From Pseudomonadota bacterium (GTDB lineage: Bacteria > Pseudomonadota > Gammaproteobacteria > Xanthomonadales > SZUA-38), in contig JBCCCR010000015.1 in the NCBI GenBank assembly GCA_039033415.1, positions 79,755 through 143,754 on the forward strand: a DNA stretch of 64,000 nt, read 5' to 3'. Made by a program: the position numbers and the translations under genes. The notes below the pieces were generated by a model. The model saw nothing but the letters and a program-made list of their open reading frames with translations, was not told the DNA's origin and made no database searches. Shown piece after piece: positions 42,924 through 51,100 of this stretch. The first letter of the stretch is position 1. Every line of letters begins with the position of its first letter.

Positions 42924-43784
42924 CAGCCAGCGATCGATGGCGCTGGCGAGCCTTGCCGGCGCCCCGTCCGACAGCCGCAGATATAGCGAGGGCTCAACCA
43001 GCTCAAGTTCCATGAGGCGGATTCCGCCCTGGGTCTCGACCAGGTCCACCCTGGCGTAGAGCGGCTGCTCGTTCAGCTCTGCGAGCACACGTTCGGCTAA
43101 CGCTGTCATGGGCGCCTCGGCGGCGACGGCATCTAGCTGACCGCCATGCTCCTCCTGGACCCGAAAATCACCCTCCGCCGGCCTTTTGCACACCACGTGG
43201 CTGAGCTCGCCGGCAAAGTAGAACAACGAATGTTCACCCTCGCTGACGATCTCCTTTAGAAACGGCTGCAGCATACACGGGCGATCGCTGAAACAGCCCA
43301 AGGTGGCCTGCTCGACCGAACCGGGTGTCATCCGAAAGGTGTCGCGCGCGCTGGCTCCCAGCACAGGCTTCAGCACCAGCTCCTGGCAACCGAAGGAATC
43401 AAAGGCCTGATTGATCGCGTTCTGCGACAGGTCATCCAGCCAAAGCGTCGGTACAACCGGCACCTCCCTCCCCTCAAGCTCTCTGAGATACCGCTTGTCG
43501 AGGTTCCAACGCACCAACGACAGACTGTTAGCCAGCGGTGTGCCGACCGCGGCAATGGCCTCGAGCGCCGCCATAAACTGCTCGGCCGCCTCGGTGTAAT
43601 CCCAGGGACTGCGAATCACGACACCGGCGTAGTCGCGCCAGTCGACACCCGCCCGCCACGACACAAACTCGGCCGTCCTGCCGAGTGCTGCCAACGGTTC
43701 AATCAACAGCTCGTCGTCGGTGACGTGCCCGTGCAGATCGTCGGTGGTCAGCAGGGCCACAGGCCGATTTTTTTTGGTTTTCAC
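42894..43784 (-). CDS. ATP-grasp family protein (RimK/glutathione-synthetase-like)
   Basis: A 296-residue cytoplasmic protein. The N-terminal part is pre-ATP-grasp-like (VALLTTDDLHGHVTDDELL, then GVVIRSPWDYTEAAEQFMAAL). The ATP-grasp core follows: NLDKRYLRELEGREVPVVPTLWL, a strand ELVLKPVLGASARDTFRM, MLQPFLKEIVSEGEHSLFYFAGELSH and a metal-binding YARVDLVETQGGIRLMELELVEPSLYL. This fits a carboxylate-amine ligase of the uncharacterised RimK-like group. The substrate is unknown. It converges on the universal stress gene with a 30-base overlap and is divergent from the 4.5S RNA gene. Confidence 0.87.
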   Translation of the reverse strand: MKTKKNRPVALLTTDDLHGHVTDDELLIEPLAALGRTAEFVSWRAGVDWRDYAGVVIRSPWDYTEAAEQFMAALEAIAAVGTPLANSLSLVRWNLDKRYLRELEGREVPVVPTLWLDDLSQNAINQAFDSFGCQELVLKPVLGASARDTFRMTPGSVEQATLGCFSDRPCMLQPFLKEIVSEGEHSLFYFAGELSHVVCKRPAEGDFRVQEEHGGQLDAVAAEAPMTALAERVLAELNEQPLYARVDLVETQGGIRLMELELVEPSLYLRLSDGAPARLASAIDRWLSADKGSRHR

Positions 43785-43808
43785 GGCTTAACTCCAGAGC
43801 TTGACGAC

Positions 43809-43817
43809 TGCTATAAT
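43809..43817 (+). promoter_or_regulatory. Extended -10 promoter of the 4.5S RNA gene
   Basis: TGCTATAAT is a perfect extended -10 element (TGn plus TATAAT). The best -35 candidate, around TTAACT at 43788-43793, is weak, which fits an extended -10 promoter. Transcription would start near 43824, just before a CCCGC...GCGGG hairpin (43824-43838) and the mature RNA. Confidence 0.7.
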
Positions 43818-43845
43818 CGCGCTCCCGCAAGTCGCGGGACGCTAT

Positions 43846-43960
43846 GGCGACCTTCGTCGGTCCCTTCGCAACGAACCATTGTGGACCCCGTCAGGCCCGG
43901 AAGGGAGCAGCGGCAACAGTGAACTCGTGTGCCGAAGTGTGGCTGGCGAAGGAAGCCACC
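43846..43960 (+). ncRNA. ffs: 4.5S signal recognition particle RNA
   Basis: The conserved Ffh-binding loop GTCAGGCCCGGAAGGGAGCA lies at 43890-43909 and is the hallmark of bacterial small SRP RNA. The flanks pair into the long hairpin: GGCGACCTTCGTC near the 5' end with GGCGAAGGAAGCC near the 3' end. The later GTGTGCCG-x-AGTGTGGCTGGCG segment corresponds to the E. coli GTGTGCCGGGATGTAGCTGGC. Ends are estimated from the stem (about 115 nt) and could shift by a few bases; processing from a start near 43824 is likely. It lies between the divergent ATP-grasp gene and the convergent glycosyltransferase-like gene. Confidence 0.93.
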
Positions 43961-43963
43961 ATC

Positions 43964-44578
43964 TCATCGAATCACCCCAAGCGCTTCCGCCCGCCGGAGG
44001 TCGGCGCCCTCGTCCAGGTCATGGCACGTCGGCAGCAGCTCAAGCTTTAGCCTGAGGTCCGTCACGTGCGCCATCGTCTGCTGCCAGACCAAAGCGGTAC
44101 CCCAGTCGATGTCGTTGAACAGCGCCTGACAGGGCGCCGCGGGAGCCACCAGATAGTAGCCGCCGTCAACGCTCGGCCCCAAAACGAGATCAGCGCCACG
44201 CTTAAGCTGACGGGAAGCCTCACGCAAGTGCTCAGGCTCCAGGTCAACAATATCTGAGCCGATGAGCATCACCTGCTGATGCCGCGCGAGCCCGTCGCTC
44301 AGGGCGTGGTGCATCCTCGCGCCCAGGTCGTCCCCGCGCTGGCGCCGGATCGTCGCCTCGAGTCCCTCCTCGTCCAGCAGGGATTCCAGCGGTTTCGACG
44401 AAGCGCCAGCCATCCAGACCTCGAGCGCAAAACCGGTTGCCGCCGCCTGCTCGAGCGTGCGTCGCAGCAGCTGCTCATAAACCGCCAGGGCGCGTTCGGC
44501 CCCAACCTCCGGAATCAGGCGGGTTTTGACCTGCCCAAGCACCGGCGCTCGGGCAAAAACCTGGATGAGCGCACTCAA
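43964..44578 (-). CDS. TIGR04282-type (rSAM/selenodomain-associated) transferase 1
   Basis: About 204 residues of the GT-A-like TIGR04282 family. Marks are IQVFARAPVLGQVKTRLIPEVG at the start (the FARAP-x-x-G-x-x-KTRL motif), LIGSDIVDLEPEHLREA (DxD-like acidic segment) and LVLGPSVDGGYYLVAPA, with an end of FNDIDWGTALVWQQT and HDLDEGADL. The longer frame to 44896 is a shadow of the upstream gene. A TTG at 44578 overlaps the TGA of that gene (TTGA), implying coupling. The family is named for its association with radical-SAM arsenosugar and selenium-domain proteins; no such partner is present here. It ends only 3 bases past the 4.5S RNA. Confidence 0.85.
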   Translation of the reverse strand: MSALIQVFARAPVLGQVKTRLIPEVGAERALAVYEQLLRRTLEQAAATGFALEVWMAGASSKPLESLLDEEGLEATIRRQRGDDLGARMHHALSDGLARHQQVMLIGSDIVDLEPEHLREASRQLKRGADLVLGPSVDGGYYLVAPAAPCQALFNDIDWGTALVWQQTMAHVTDLRLKLELLPTCHDLDEGADLRRAEALGVIR

Positions 44579-45270
44579 CCTCGCGGCGCCCGACGTTGGT
44601 AGTAATCGGCAATCCGAGCTGGACTGACGCCGAGCGTATAGGCCGCGCGGAGCGTCCACATCTCCAGCACGGTACGACCCACACCCCGCTGCTCCCAGCG
44701 TCGGCTTGAGGTGATCAGTGTCGGCCTGGCGATCAGCGGGCGTGCCTGGCGGCGCAGCCGCTTGCTGAGCTCGATGTCTTCCATCAGCGGCAGCGCAGGT
44801 ATGCCGCCGATGCGCTCCAAAAGGCCACGCTGCGCAAAAATTCCCTGATCGCCGGTGGCGATGCCGGTCAGTCGTGTCCGCGCATTCATGCTCCACTCCA
44901 CCACTCTCAGCTGCCAGAGGCGGCCACTCAGCCCGATTCTGAAAAAGCCCCAGGGTGCCTCACGATGGTTTTGCAGGAAGGTGAAGTGGGCCATTTCGAC
45001 AACGCTGTCGGCGTGCAGCATCCAAACCAGCGGACCTTGTGCAGCCTCGATACCCGCCTGCAGCTGTCGCGCGCGTCCGGTGGATTTTGAAAGCAGCTGG
45101 TCGCAAAGCGGGTCTGCAATGGAAGCGGTTGAGTCGCTGCTGGCGCCGTCCACGACGATGACCTCGGCACCGAGGTTTCGCAGGCCTTGCAAGCCGACGA
45201 GGGTTCGCTCGATGATGGCGGCCTCATTGTGGACCGGCATCACCACACTCAGCCACGGTTCAGCGGACAC
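44575..45270 (-). CDS. TIGR04283-type (rSAM/selenodomain-associated) glycosyltransferase 2
   Basis: A 231-residue family 2 glycosyltransferase of the TIGR04283 type. It begins WLSVVMPVHNEAAIIERTL, has EVIVVDGASSDSTASIA, then the diagnostic GRARQLQAGIEAAQGPLVWMLHADS segment. The AWGFFRI-like PWGFFRIGLSG follows, then FAQRGLLERIGGIPALPLMEDIELSKRLRR. Its downstream neighbour overlaps it by 4 bases. It is divergent from the flavoprotein gene at 45288 with only 17 bases between starts, so a shared control region must lie within coding sequence. Confidence 0.9.
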   Translation of the reverse strand: MSAEPWLSVVMPVHNEAAIIERTLVGLQGLRNLGAEVIVVDGASSDSTASIADPLCDQLLSKSTGRARQLQAGIEAAQGPLVWMLHADSVVEMAHFTFLQNHREAPWGFFRIGLSGRLWQLRVVEWSMNARTRLTGIATGDQGIFAQRGLLERIGGIPALPLMEDIELSKRLRRQARPLIARPTLITSSRRWEQRGVGRTVLEMWTLRAAYTLGVSPARIADYYQRRAPRG

Positions 45271-45287
45271 AGCGCAGGGAGAGAGAA

Positions 45288-47417
45288 TTGAAGGGCAGGA
45301 TTAAAATTTTTGTTGTTGTCGTCATGGTGTTGGCCGTGGCGGCGTTTTTTCTACTCGACCTGGGTGAATACCTCTCGCTTTCGGCCCTGAAGTCGCGGCT
45401 GGCTGATTTCCGCGAATACCAGGCTGAAAATGGCGTTTTGACCGCCGGCATTTTTTTCGGTGTCTATGTGCTTGTTACCGGCTTGTCTCTGCCCGGTGCG
45501 GCTCTGTTAACGCTGCTGGCGGGCGCATTGTTTGGACTGGCAACCGGGACCCTGTTGGTGTCCTTTGCTTCCACGCTCGGCGCTACGCTCGCCTTTCTAG
45601 CGGCTCGGCTGGTGCTCGGTGACAGTGTCCGCCAACGTTTTCCCAAGGCTTTTGCCGCTTTTGACCGGGGCATGGAAAAAGAGGGTGCCTTCTACTTATT
45701 TTCGCTACGCCTGATTCCGCTGTTTCCGTTTTTTGTCATCAATCTGGTCATGGGCCTGACCAAAATCCGAACCCTGGTTTTCGCCGGCGTGAGCCAGCTT
45801 GGCATGCTGCCGGGCACCCTCGCCTACGTCAATGCCGGACAGCAGCTCGCTGCGCTCGACTCCCTGTCAGACATTGTGAGCCCGGGACTCATCGGTTCTT
45901 TTGTTGTGCTGGGGCTCGTCCCGCTGGTGGGTAAGCGGGTGGTTGAGGTGGTCCGCCGCCGCCGCCTCTATTCGCGCTTTGAAAAGCCGGCCCAGATCGA
46001 TCGCAATATCATTGCCATCGGCGGCGGCTCGGCGGGGCTGGTAACGTCGTTTATCGCCGCTGCGGTGAAGGCCAAAGTCGCTTTGGTTACCGACGACAAG
46101 ATGGGCGGCGACTGCCTCTACACCGGCTGCGTGCCCAGCAAATCGCTGCTGCGAAGCGCGAGGTTTATGCAGGACGTCAGGCAGCACCAGGCGTTCGGTT
46201 TCGCCTCTGCCAGCGCCGAGGTGGATTTCGCAGCGGTGATGGGGCGGGTGCAGAAAATCATTCAAACCATCGAGCCACACGACTCGCCAGAGCGCTACGA
46301 ATCGCTCGGGGTCGAGTGCGTCAGCGGTCACGCAAAAATTGTCTCGCCCTGGGAGGTTGAGGTGGACGGCCGGCGTCTCAGCGCCGCCAACATCGTCATC
46401 GCCACCGGCGGCAAGCCGTTTGTGCCGCCGATCGACGGGATCGACGAGTGCGACTACCTCACGTCCGATACGCTGTGGGAGCTCAGCGAGCAGCCGGACC
46501 GGCTGGTGATCCTCGGCGGCGGCCCGATTGGCTGCGAGATGGCTCAGGCTTTTGCTCGGCTGGGCAGCCAGGTTGAGTTGGTCGAGCGGGGCGAACGGCT
46601 GCTGGCGCGCGAGGACACCGACGCGGCGGAGGTCGTTCAGCAGACGTTGGTCGACAACGGAGTCAGCCTGCGGCTGCGGCACAGCGCCGTTCGGGTTGAG
46701 AACGGCAAGACGCTAATCTGCGACGGGCCCGACGGCGAGCTTTCGCTACCGTTTGATCGCCTGCTGGTAGCGGTCGGACGCCGAGCCAACACCAAAGGCC
46801 TCGGCCTGGAAGAATTGGGCATCGAGACCGAGCCCAATGGAACGGTGTCGGTCAATGATCATCTGCAGACCCGCTATCCCAACATCTACGCCTGCGGTGA
46901 CGTTATCGGGCCTTATCAGTTCACCCATTCGGCTTCTCACGAGGCCTGGTACTGCGCGGTGAACGCACTGTTCGGAAAATTCCGGAAGTTTCGGGTGGAC
47001 TACAGCGTGCTGCCCTGGGTCACTTTTACCGAGCCCGAGCTGGCGCGTGTGGGCCTCAACGAGACGGAAGCGCGGGAACAGGGGATCGATCACCAGGTCA
47101 TCCACTATTCACTCGAGGGTCTCGACCGAGCGCTCGCCGACGAGGCGGCCCACGGCTTTGTCAAAGTCATTACGGCCGGTAAAAGCGACAAAATCCTGGG
47201 TGCCACGGTGGTCGGCCATCACGGCGGTGAGCTGCTCGCTGAGTTCACCCTTGCCATGCGCCACGGCCTGGGTCTGAAGAAGATCATGGGCACCGTACAC
47301 CCCTACCCGACCTTCAGCGAGGCCACCAAATTTGCCGCCGGTCGTTGGCAGGACGCCAACAAACCCGAATGGCTGATGCCATGGCTTGAAAAATTCCATC
47401 GATGGAGCCGCTCATGA
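45288..47417 (+). CDS. VTT-domain membrane protein fused to a pyridine nucleotide-disulfide oxidoreductase
   Basis: A 709-residue fusion. Residues 1-225 form a VTT/TVP38 (DedA-like) membrane domain with about five helices and the family phrases LTGLSLPGAALLTLLAGALFG-like (VTGLSLPGAALL) and LRLIPLFPFFVINL. Residues about 240-700 are a mercuric-reductase/lipoamide-dehydrogenase-type flavoprotein: FAD motif IIAIGGGSAGLVTS, redox-active disulfide GGDCLYTGCVPSKSL, NAD motif VILGGGPIGCEMAQ, IYACGDVIG and the C-terminal dimer motif HPYPTFSEA. The NmerA-type metal domain and terminal Cys pair of true mercuric reductase are absent. It is coupled to the DUF547 gene by an ATGA overlap. Confidence 0.9.
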   Translation: MKGRIKIFVVVVMVLAVAAFFLLDLGEYLSLSALKSRLADFREYQAENGVLTAGIFFGVYVLVTGLSLPGAALLTLLAGALFGLATGTLLVSFASTLGATLAFLAARLVLGDSVRQRFPKAFAAFDRGMEKEGAFYLFSLRLIPLFPFFVINLVMGLTKIRTLVFAGVSQLGMLPGTLAYVNAGQQLAALDSLSDIVSPGLIGSFVVLGLVPLVGKRVVEVVRRRRLYSRFEKPAQIDRNIIAIGGGSAGLVTSFIAAAVKAKVALVTDDKMGGDCLYTGCVPSKSLLRSARFMQDVRQHQAFGFASASAEVDFAAVMGRVQKIIQTIEPHDSPERYESLGVECVSGHAKIVSPWEVEVDGRRLSAANIVIATGGKPFVPPIDGIDECDYLTSDTLWELSEQPDRLVILGGGPIGCEMAQAFARLGSQVELVERGERLLAREDTDAAEVVQQTLVDNGVSLRLRHSAVRVENGKTLICDGPDGELSLPFDRLLVAVGRRANTKGLGLEELGIETEPNGTVSVNDHLQTRYPNIYACGDVIGPYQFTHSASHEAWYCAVNALFGKFRKFRVDYSVLPWVTFTEPELARVGLNETEAREQGIDHQVIHYSLEGLDRALADEAAHGFVKVITAGKSDKILGATVVGHHGGELLAEFTLAMRHGLGLKKIMGTVHPYPTFSEATKFAAGRWQDANKPEWLMPWLEKFHRWSRS

Positions 47418-48226
47418 AAATCACTCAAACCATCAGTGTGGCCGCCGCGCTGGCGATGGCGATGACACTGCGCCCGGCAAGCGGCGAGGATGTGATGCCC
47501 CACCCAGGCTTCGCTGAGTACGCGACGCTGCTGCAAGGCGCGGTACGATTCAACGACGAGCGTACCGCCAGCGAAGTCGATTACGCCTGGCTCGCCGACC
47601 GCCGACAGGACCTCGAGAGCGTGCTGGACGCGCTGAGCGGCGTGACGCAGGAGACCTACACCCAATGGCCGGAAAGTGCCCAGCTGGCGTTTCTGATCAA
47701 TGCGTACAACGCTTTTACGCTCGAGCTCATTCTGACGCGCTACCCGGACCTCGAGTCGATCAAGGATCTCGGCTCGCTGTTTCGGTCACCCTGGAAGCAA
47801 GAATTTTTTACCCTGCTGGGCGCTGAGCGGTCGCTGGACGAGGTGGAACACGAAATGATTCGGGGCACCTTTGCTGAACCGCGAATCCACGCTGCCGTGA
47901 ACTGCGCTTCCTGCGGCTGCCCGGCCCTGCTGGCGGAACCGTTTGCAGCGGCCAAGCTCGATGAGCAGCTGGCCACCGCTATGGGCGGATTTCTGGCCGA
48001 CCGGCAACGAAACTACTACGACACGGCCAGTAGCCGAGTCTGGGTTTCGCCGATCTTTGACTGGTACGAAGAGGACTTTGCCGCCGCGGAAGGCACCCTC
48101 GAGAACTACCTGGCAACGTATGCCGACAGGTTGGGCCTGCCGCCAAAGACGCCCGCCTCAGACCTCAAGGTGAAGTTCACCGACTACGACTGGCAGCTCA
48201 ACGACCTGGGGCGCTGCGGGCAGTAA
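47414..48226 (+). CDS. Exported DUF547 protein
   Basis: A 270-residue protein with a signal peptide (ITQTISVAAALAMAMTLRPASG). The mature part matches DUF547: VDYAWLADRRQDLESVLDAL, then QLAFLINAYNAFTLELIL, SIKDLGSLFRSPWKQEF and LDEVEHEMIRGTFAEPRIHAAVNCASCGCP, with a late FDWYEEDFA. The NCASCGCP cysteines and the IHxAVNCAS segment are the most conserved part. The function of the family is unknown to me; the gene often appears beside redox genes. The ATG at 47414 overlaps the upstream stop, so the two are coupled. It converges on the Kdo kinase gene with a 29-base overlap. Confidence 0.88.
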   Translation: MKITQTISVAAALAMAMTLRPASGEDVMPHPGFAEYATLLQGAVRFNDERTASEVDYAWLADRRQDLESVLDALSGVTQETYTQWPESAQLAFLINAYNAFTLELILTRYPDLESIKDLGSLFRSPWKQEFFTLLGAERSLDEVEHEMIRGTFAEPRIHAAVNCASCGCPALLAEPFAAAKLDEQLATAMGGFLADRQRNYYDTASSRVWVSPIFDWYEEDFAAAEGTLENYLATYADRLGLPPKTPASDLKVKFTDYDWQLNDLGRCGQ

Positions 48227-48992
48227 CAGCCGCCGGGGCGTCGGGCGTCGCGCGCCGGCTGGCCCGCTCGGCCGACTCGAGTGCCGGCCAGCTTTCCAGG
48301 AGGCGGTCATGAGACCGCTCGGGAGATACCTTCAGCGCCGATCGCTTGAGTCGATCCAGGGTTCGCTGCTGCCACGACCCTGGGCTTTGTAGAGTCCCGC
48401 GATCAAGATCGATGATGTGCACGCCCGAGTCCGCCAGCAGCACGTTGTGACAGTTGAGATCAGCATGGAGAACGCCGGCCGCCTGGAAACGACCCACGAC
48501 GGCCCCGACGCGGGTCAACGTGTCACCCAGCGGGTCATGGGTCGCTCCGGCATTGGCGTCAGACTCGCTCAGGGTGTGTGCCAGGTATTGAGCCAGCGTA
48601 AATCGATGGGGAATAAAGCGGGTGATCAGATCCGCGCGATACCACGCGCCGCTGCGCCGGTAGCGCGCCGCCAGCGGCGCGGAGGTCGGGAGGCTGAGAC
48701 CCACCAGCTTGCGCAGCAGTTCAAATTCGCGAACCGCGCGTACCTTTCGATGCCCGGTAAAGAGGTAACGATCGCGGCTGAAGCGGGCCACAAGGCCACC
48801 GCGCTGGTAGTGACGCAGCGCCCAGCGTTCATTGTTGTGCTCGAAAAAGACCACCGCACCACGACCGGCGGCGCTGCCGGCGAGCTGCTGTCGGCCGGTC
48901 CAAAAGTCTGGATCGAACCACTCGTCAACCGCAGCTTTCTCGCTCAACGCCGGGTTGGTTAAGATAACGGTCGAGCCCTTTCGAGATATCAT
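48198..48992 (-). CDS. kdkA: 3-deoxy-D-manno-octulosonic acid kinase
   Basis: A 264-residue small kinase of the KdkA/WaaP fold. The N-terminal lobe has EKAAVDEWFDPDFWTGR and RGAVVFFEHNNERWALRHYQRGGLVA (the YxRGG segment is typical). The catalytic loop is VLHADLNCHNVLL with the HADLN-x-x-N pattern, followed by the metal motif HIIDLDRGTL. The enzyme adds a phosphate to Kdo of the LPS inner core. ATG 48992 is chosen because GGAG lies six bases upstream; a GTG at 49004 is the alternative. It is divergent from the heptosyltransferase gene at 49043. Confidence 0.9.
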   Translation of the reverse strand: MISRKGSTVILTNPALSEKAAVDEWFDPDFWTGRQQLAGSAAGRGAVVFFEHNNERWALRHYQRGGLVARFSRDRYLFTGHRKVRAVREFELLRKLVGLSLPTSAPLAARYRRSGAWYRADLITRFIPHRFTLAQYLAHTLSESDANAGATHDPLGDTLTRVGAVVGRFQAAGVLHADLNCHNVLLADSGVHIIDLDRGTLQSPGSWQQRTLDRLKRSALKVSPERSHDRLLESWPALESAERASRRATPDAPAAVTARSAPGR

Positions 48993-49042
48993 TCCCTGCT
49001 CCACCGCTTCATTATGCTCGCCAAGATCGTGTCACACCAACT

Positions 49043-50083
49043 ATGAGGCAGGTCTGCCTCCTGCGGATTTCGGCGATCGGTGACGCGGTCCACGCCCTCG
49101 CCGTCGTACGCGCAATCCAGCAGGCAGAGCCCGATACGGCGTTGACCTGGGTCATCGGCGGGTTTGAGCGCCGCCTCATGGAGGGAATCAGCGGCGTAAG
49201 GCTGGTCACGTTTGATAAGGGCGCAGGGCTGGCCGGTTATCGGCGGCTTCGGCAGGAGCTGGGCCGCGAAACCTTCGACGTGCTGCTGCACCAGCAGGTT
49301 GCGCTGCGAGCCAATCTGGCATCACTTATGATCAAGGCTGCTCAGCGCATCGGCTACGACCGTCAACGTGCGCGTGACGGCCACGGGCTGTTCATCAATG
49401 AGCGAATTGCGGCGGTCTCGGGCCAGCACGTACAGGATGCTCTCCTGTCGTTTCTCGCACCGGCGGGCATAACACCGCCGGCAGCACCAACCTGGAATCT
49501 GCCAATTTCCGATGATGATCTTGCTTTTGCCATCGAGCATGTCGACGCGACCCGACCGACGCTGACGCTATGCCCCGTGTCATCTCACGCGCTGCGCAAC
49601 TGGCGACCCGAGCGCTACGCCGCGGCGGCCGACCACGCGGCGGAATTCCACGGTATGCAGGTCATTATCGCCGGCGGCCCGTCGGACTTTGAGCAAAACT
49701 ACAATGCGGATATTGCGGCTCGCATGCGCCAGCCGGTGCTGAATTTGACGGGCAAAGATACGCTTAAGCAGCTTGCCGGGCTGCTGAAGCTGTCCCAGCT
49801 GGTGCTGGCGCCCGACACGGGCCCTATGCATATCGCGAACGCGGTCGGTACGCCTGTGCTGGGGCTCCATGCCGCCAGCAATCCGCGACGCAGCGGGCCC
49901 TACAGCTCGTTGGATTGGTGTGTGGATCGGTATGACGCTGCGGCCCGCAAGTATTTGGGCAAGCCGGCTGCGCAGCTCCGGTGGGGACAGAAGATTGAAC
50001 GGCCCGGTGTCATGGACCTGATTGCGGTGAGTGACGTGACGGAGCGGCTCGACGCGTTCGCCGCGCAGCTCCCGAGTCAGTAA
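49043..50083 (+). CDS. Heptosyltransferase I-like glycosyltransferase (GT9)
   Basis: A 346-residue GT9 protein. It starts MRQVCLLRISAIGDAVHALAVVR, the expected N-terminal signature of LPS heptosyltransferases, and continues TWVIGGFERRLM. The C-terminal half has LCPVSSHALRNWRPERYAAAADHA, the nucleotide-sugar site LVLAPDTGPMHIANAVGTPVLGLHAAS and PRRSGPYS. The APDTGPMHIA motif carries the key acidic residue. It should extend the LPS inner core from Kdo, consistent with the divergent kdkA neighbour. It converges on the DUF6165 gene with a 7-base overlap. Confidence 0.9.
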   Translation: MRQVCLLRISAIGDAVHALAVVRAIQQAEPDTALTWVIGGFERRLMEGISGVRLVTFDKGAGLAGYRRLRQELGRETFDVLLHQQVALRANLASLMIKAAQRIGYDRQRARDGHGLFINERIAAVSGQHVQDALLSFLAPAGITPPAAPTWNLPISDDDLAFAIEHVDATRPTLTLCPVSSHALRNWRPERYAAAADHAAEFHGMQVIIAGGPSDFEQNYNADIAARMRQPVLNLTGKDTLKQLAGLLKLSQLVLAPDTGPMHIANAVGTPVLGLHAASNPRRSGPYSSLDWCVDRYDAAARKYLGKPAAQLRWGQKIERPGVMDLIAVSDVTERLDAFAAQLPSQ

Positions 50084-50466
50084 GGCTCGTACGACTTTTC
50101 TTCGATCAGCGCCGAGCCGAGTGCGAGATTGATGTCTTTTTTGATGACGGCCCGGCGGTCGTTGGTGACATAAACCGCCCGCGCCAGCTCGACAAAGCGA
50201 TCGTCGAAGGTGCTTGCCGCCTCTTTCAGGCGGATCTTGTCCTCAATTTCCCAGAGGGTCAGGTTGACCGCTCTTAGCTGCTCTCGGGCGTCTGTCACCA
50301 GGTGCGCGTCATCGACATGGGTGTCCCAGACCTTCGACAAGAGCTCGAGCTCATGCCGCACATTTTCGAGCTTGGTGGCATCTTTAATTCGCTCCGCTTT
50401 GATTTCCAAAATGGTGATCTTGTCGAGTAGTTCACCGTAGGAAACCGGTATCGATACCTCACTCAT
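50077..50466 (-). CDS. DUF6165 family protein
   Basis: A 129-residue protein. It begins VSIPVSYGELLDKITILEIKAERI, then KLENVRHELELLSKVW, NLTLWEIEDKIRLKEA and VELARAVYVTNDRRAVIKKDIN, which together match DUF6165. The helical, charged sequence suggests a soluble coiled-coil protein. Related genes are common near polysaccharide and LPS genes, as here. Its start overlaps the upstream gene by 4 bases. No function is known to me. Confidence 0.86.
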   Translation of the reverse strand: MSEVSIPVSYGELLDKITILEIKAERIKDATKLENVRHELELLSKVWDTHVDDAHLVTDAREQLRAVNLTLWEIEDKIRLKEAASTFDDRFVELARAVYVTNDRRAVIKKDINLALGSALIEEKSYEPY

Positions 50467-51047
50467 GGACTTCCCTCTTCCCTGTCAATGATGCCGAGAC
50501 GCTGGCAGTGTCCAACCGCCAAAAGGTTTTCCGCCGTCAACCGACAGGCCGGGCCGGCAAACCCATAGTCTCGTGCTAGTTCGATCGCCAAGGCGGGCTC
50601 TCGGACCGCCGTGCTCACCAGCAGTGCTTCAAGCTGCTGTTGCTGATCGGGAGAGAGATAATGCCAGTGAAGTCGCGCGAGGGGAAATATTGCGGCAAAC
50701 ACCCGCGTTTCGTTGGGACCCAGAACCATGGCTTCCGCCAGGGCCGCCGCAAACTCTTTATTGCCCGGCTCGTTGGCGGCCCACCAGCTCGCCCGTCCTA
50801 CCGACGGCTGAAAATCGTAGGGCCGCGCCCGGGCGACGCGATCAAAAGCCTCGAGCGCCGAAGCGTCTGCGGGGTTCTGCGCCATTTTCCAGCGGCCATT
50901 GAGCCAGTGAGCAGCGGGATCGGGTAACAGTAACGCCACGGCCAGCGGCCCCTGCACCTGCTGGGGCGCTTGGGGTTCGGGTTTGCCTGCCCAGCGGTCG
51001 AAGGCGCGGGACGCCAACGTCAGGGAGGCTTGCTGTACGCACAGCAC
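50463..51047 (-). CDS. Polysaccharide-operon protein of unknown function, N-terminus uncertain
   Basis: At least 194 residues from a GTG at 51047. The same frame stays open upstream to about 51185 and encodes a probable transmembrane helix just before (LAAATLPAFLCIASLVLCVQ), but has no ATG, GTG or TTG there, so an unusual start codon is possible. The main part is helical and rich in Ala/Leu with TPR-like features (SALEAFDRVARARPYDFQP, LALIELARDYGFAG-like). The extension would overlap the 3' end of the wzc-type gene. I recognise no family. Its placement between wzc and DUF6165 suggests a role in exopolysaccharide assembly. Confidence 0.6.
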   Translation of the reverse strand: MLCVQQASLTLASRAFDRWAGKPEPQAPQQVQGPLAVALLLPDPAAHWLNGRWKMAQNPADASALEAFDRVARARPYDFQPSVGRASWWAANEPGNKEFAAALAEAMVLGPNETRVFAAIFPLARLHWHYLSPDQQQQLEALLVSTAVREPALAIELARDYGFAGPACRLTAENLLAVGHCQRLGIIDREEGSP

Positions 51048-51100
51048 CAGGCTGGCGATACAGAGAAACGCCGGCAGTGTCGCCGCAGCGAGGCGGGGAA

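Noticed and set aside
45288..47417. Calling the VTT fusion a mercuric reductase (merA)
   Set aside because: It lacks the N-terminal metal-binding domain and the C-terminal Cys pair that true MerA needs, and no mer genes are nearby.
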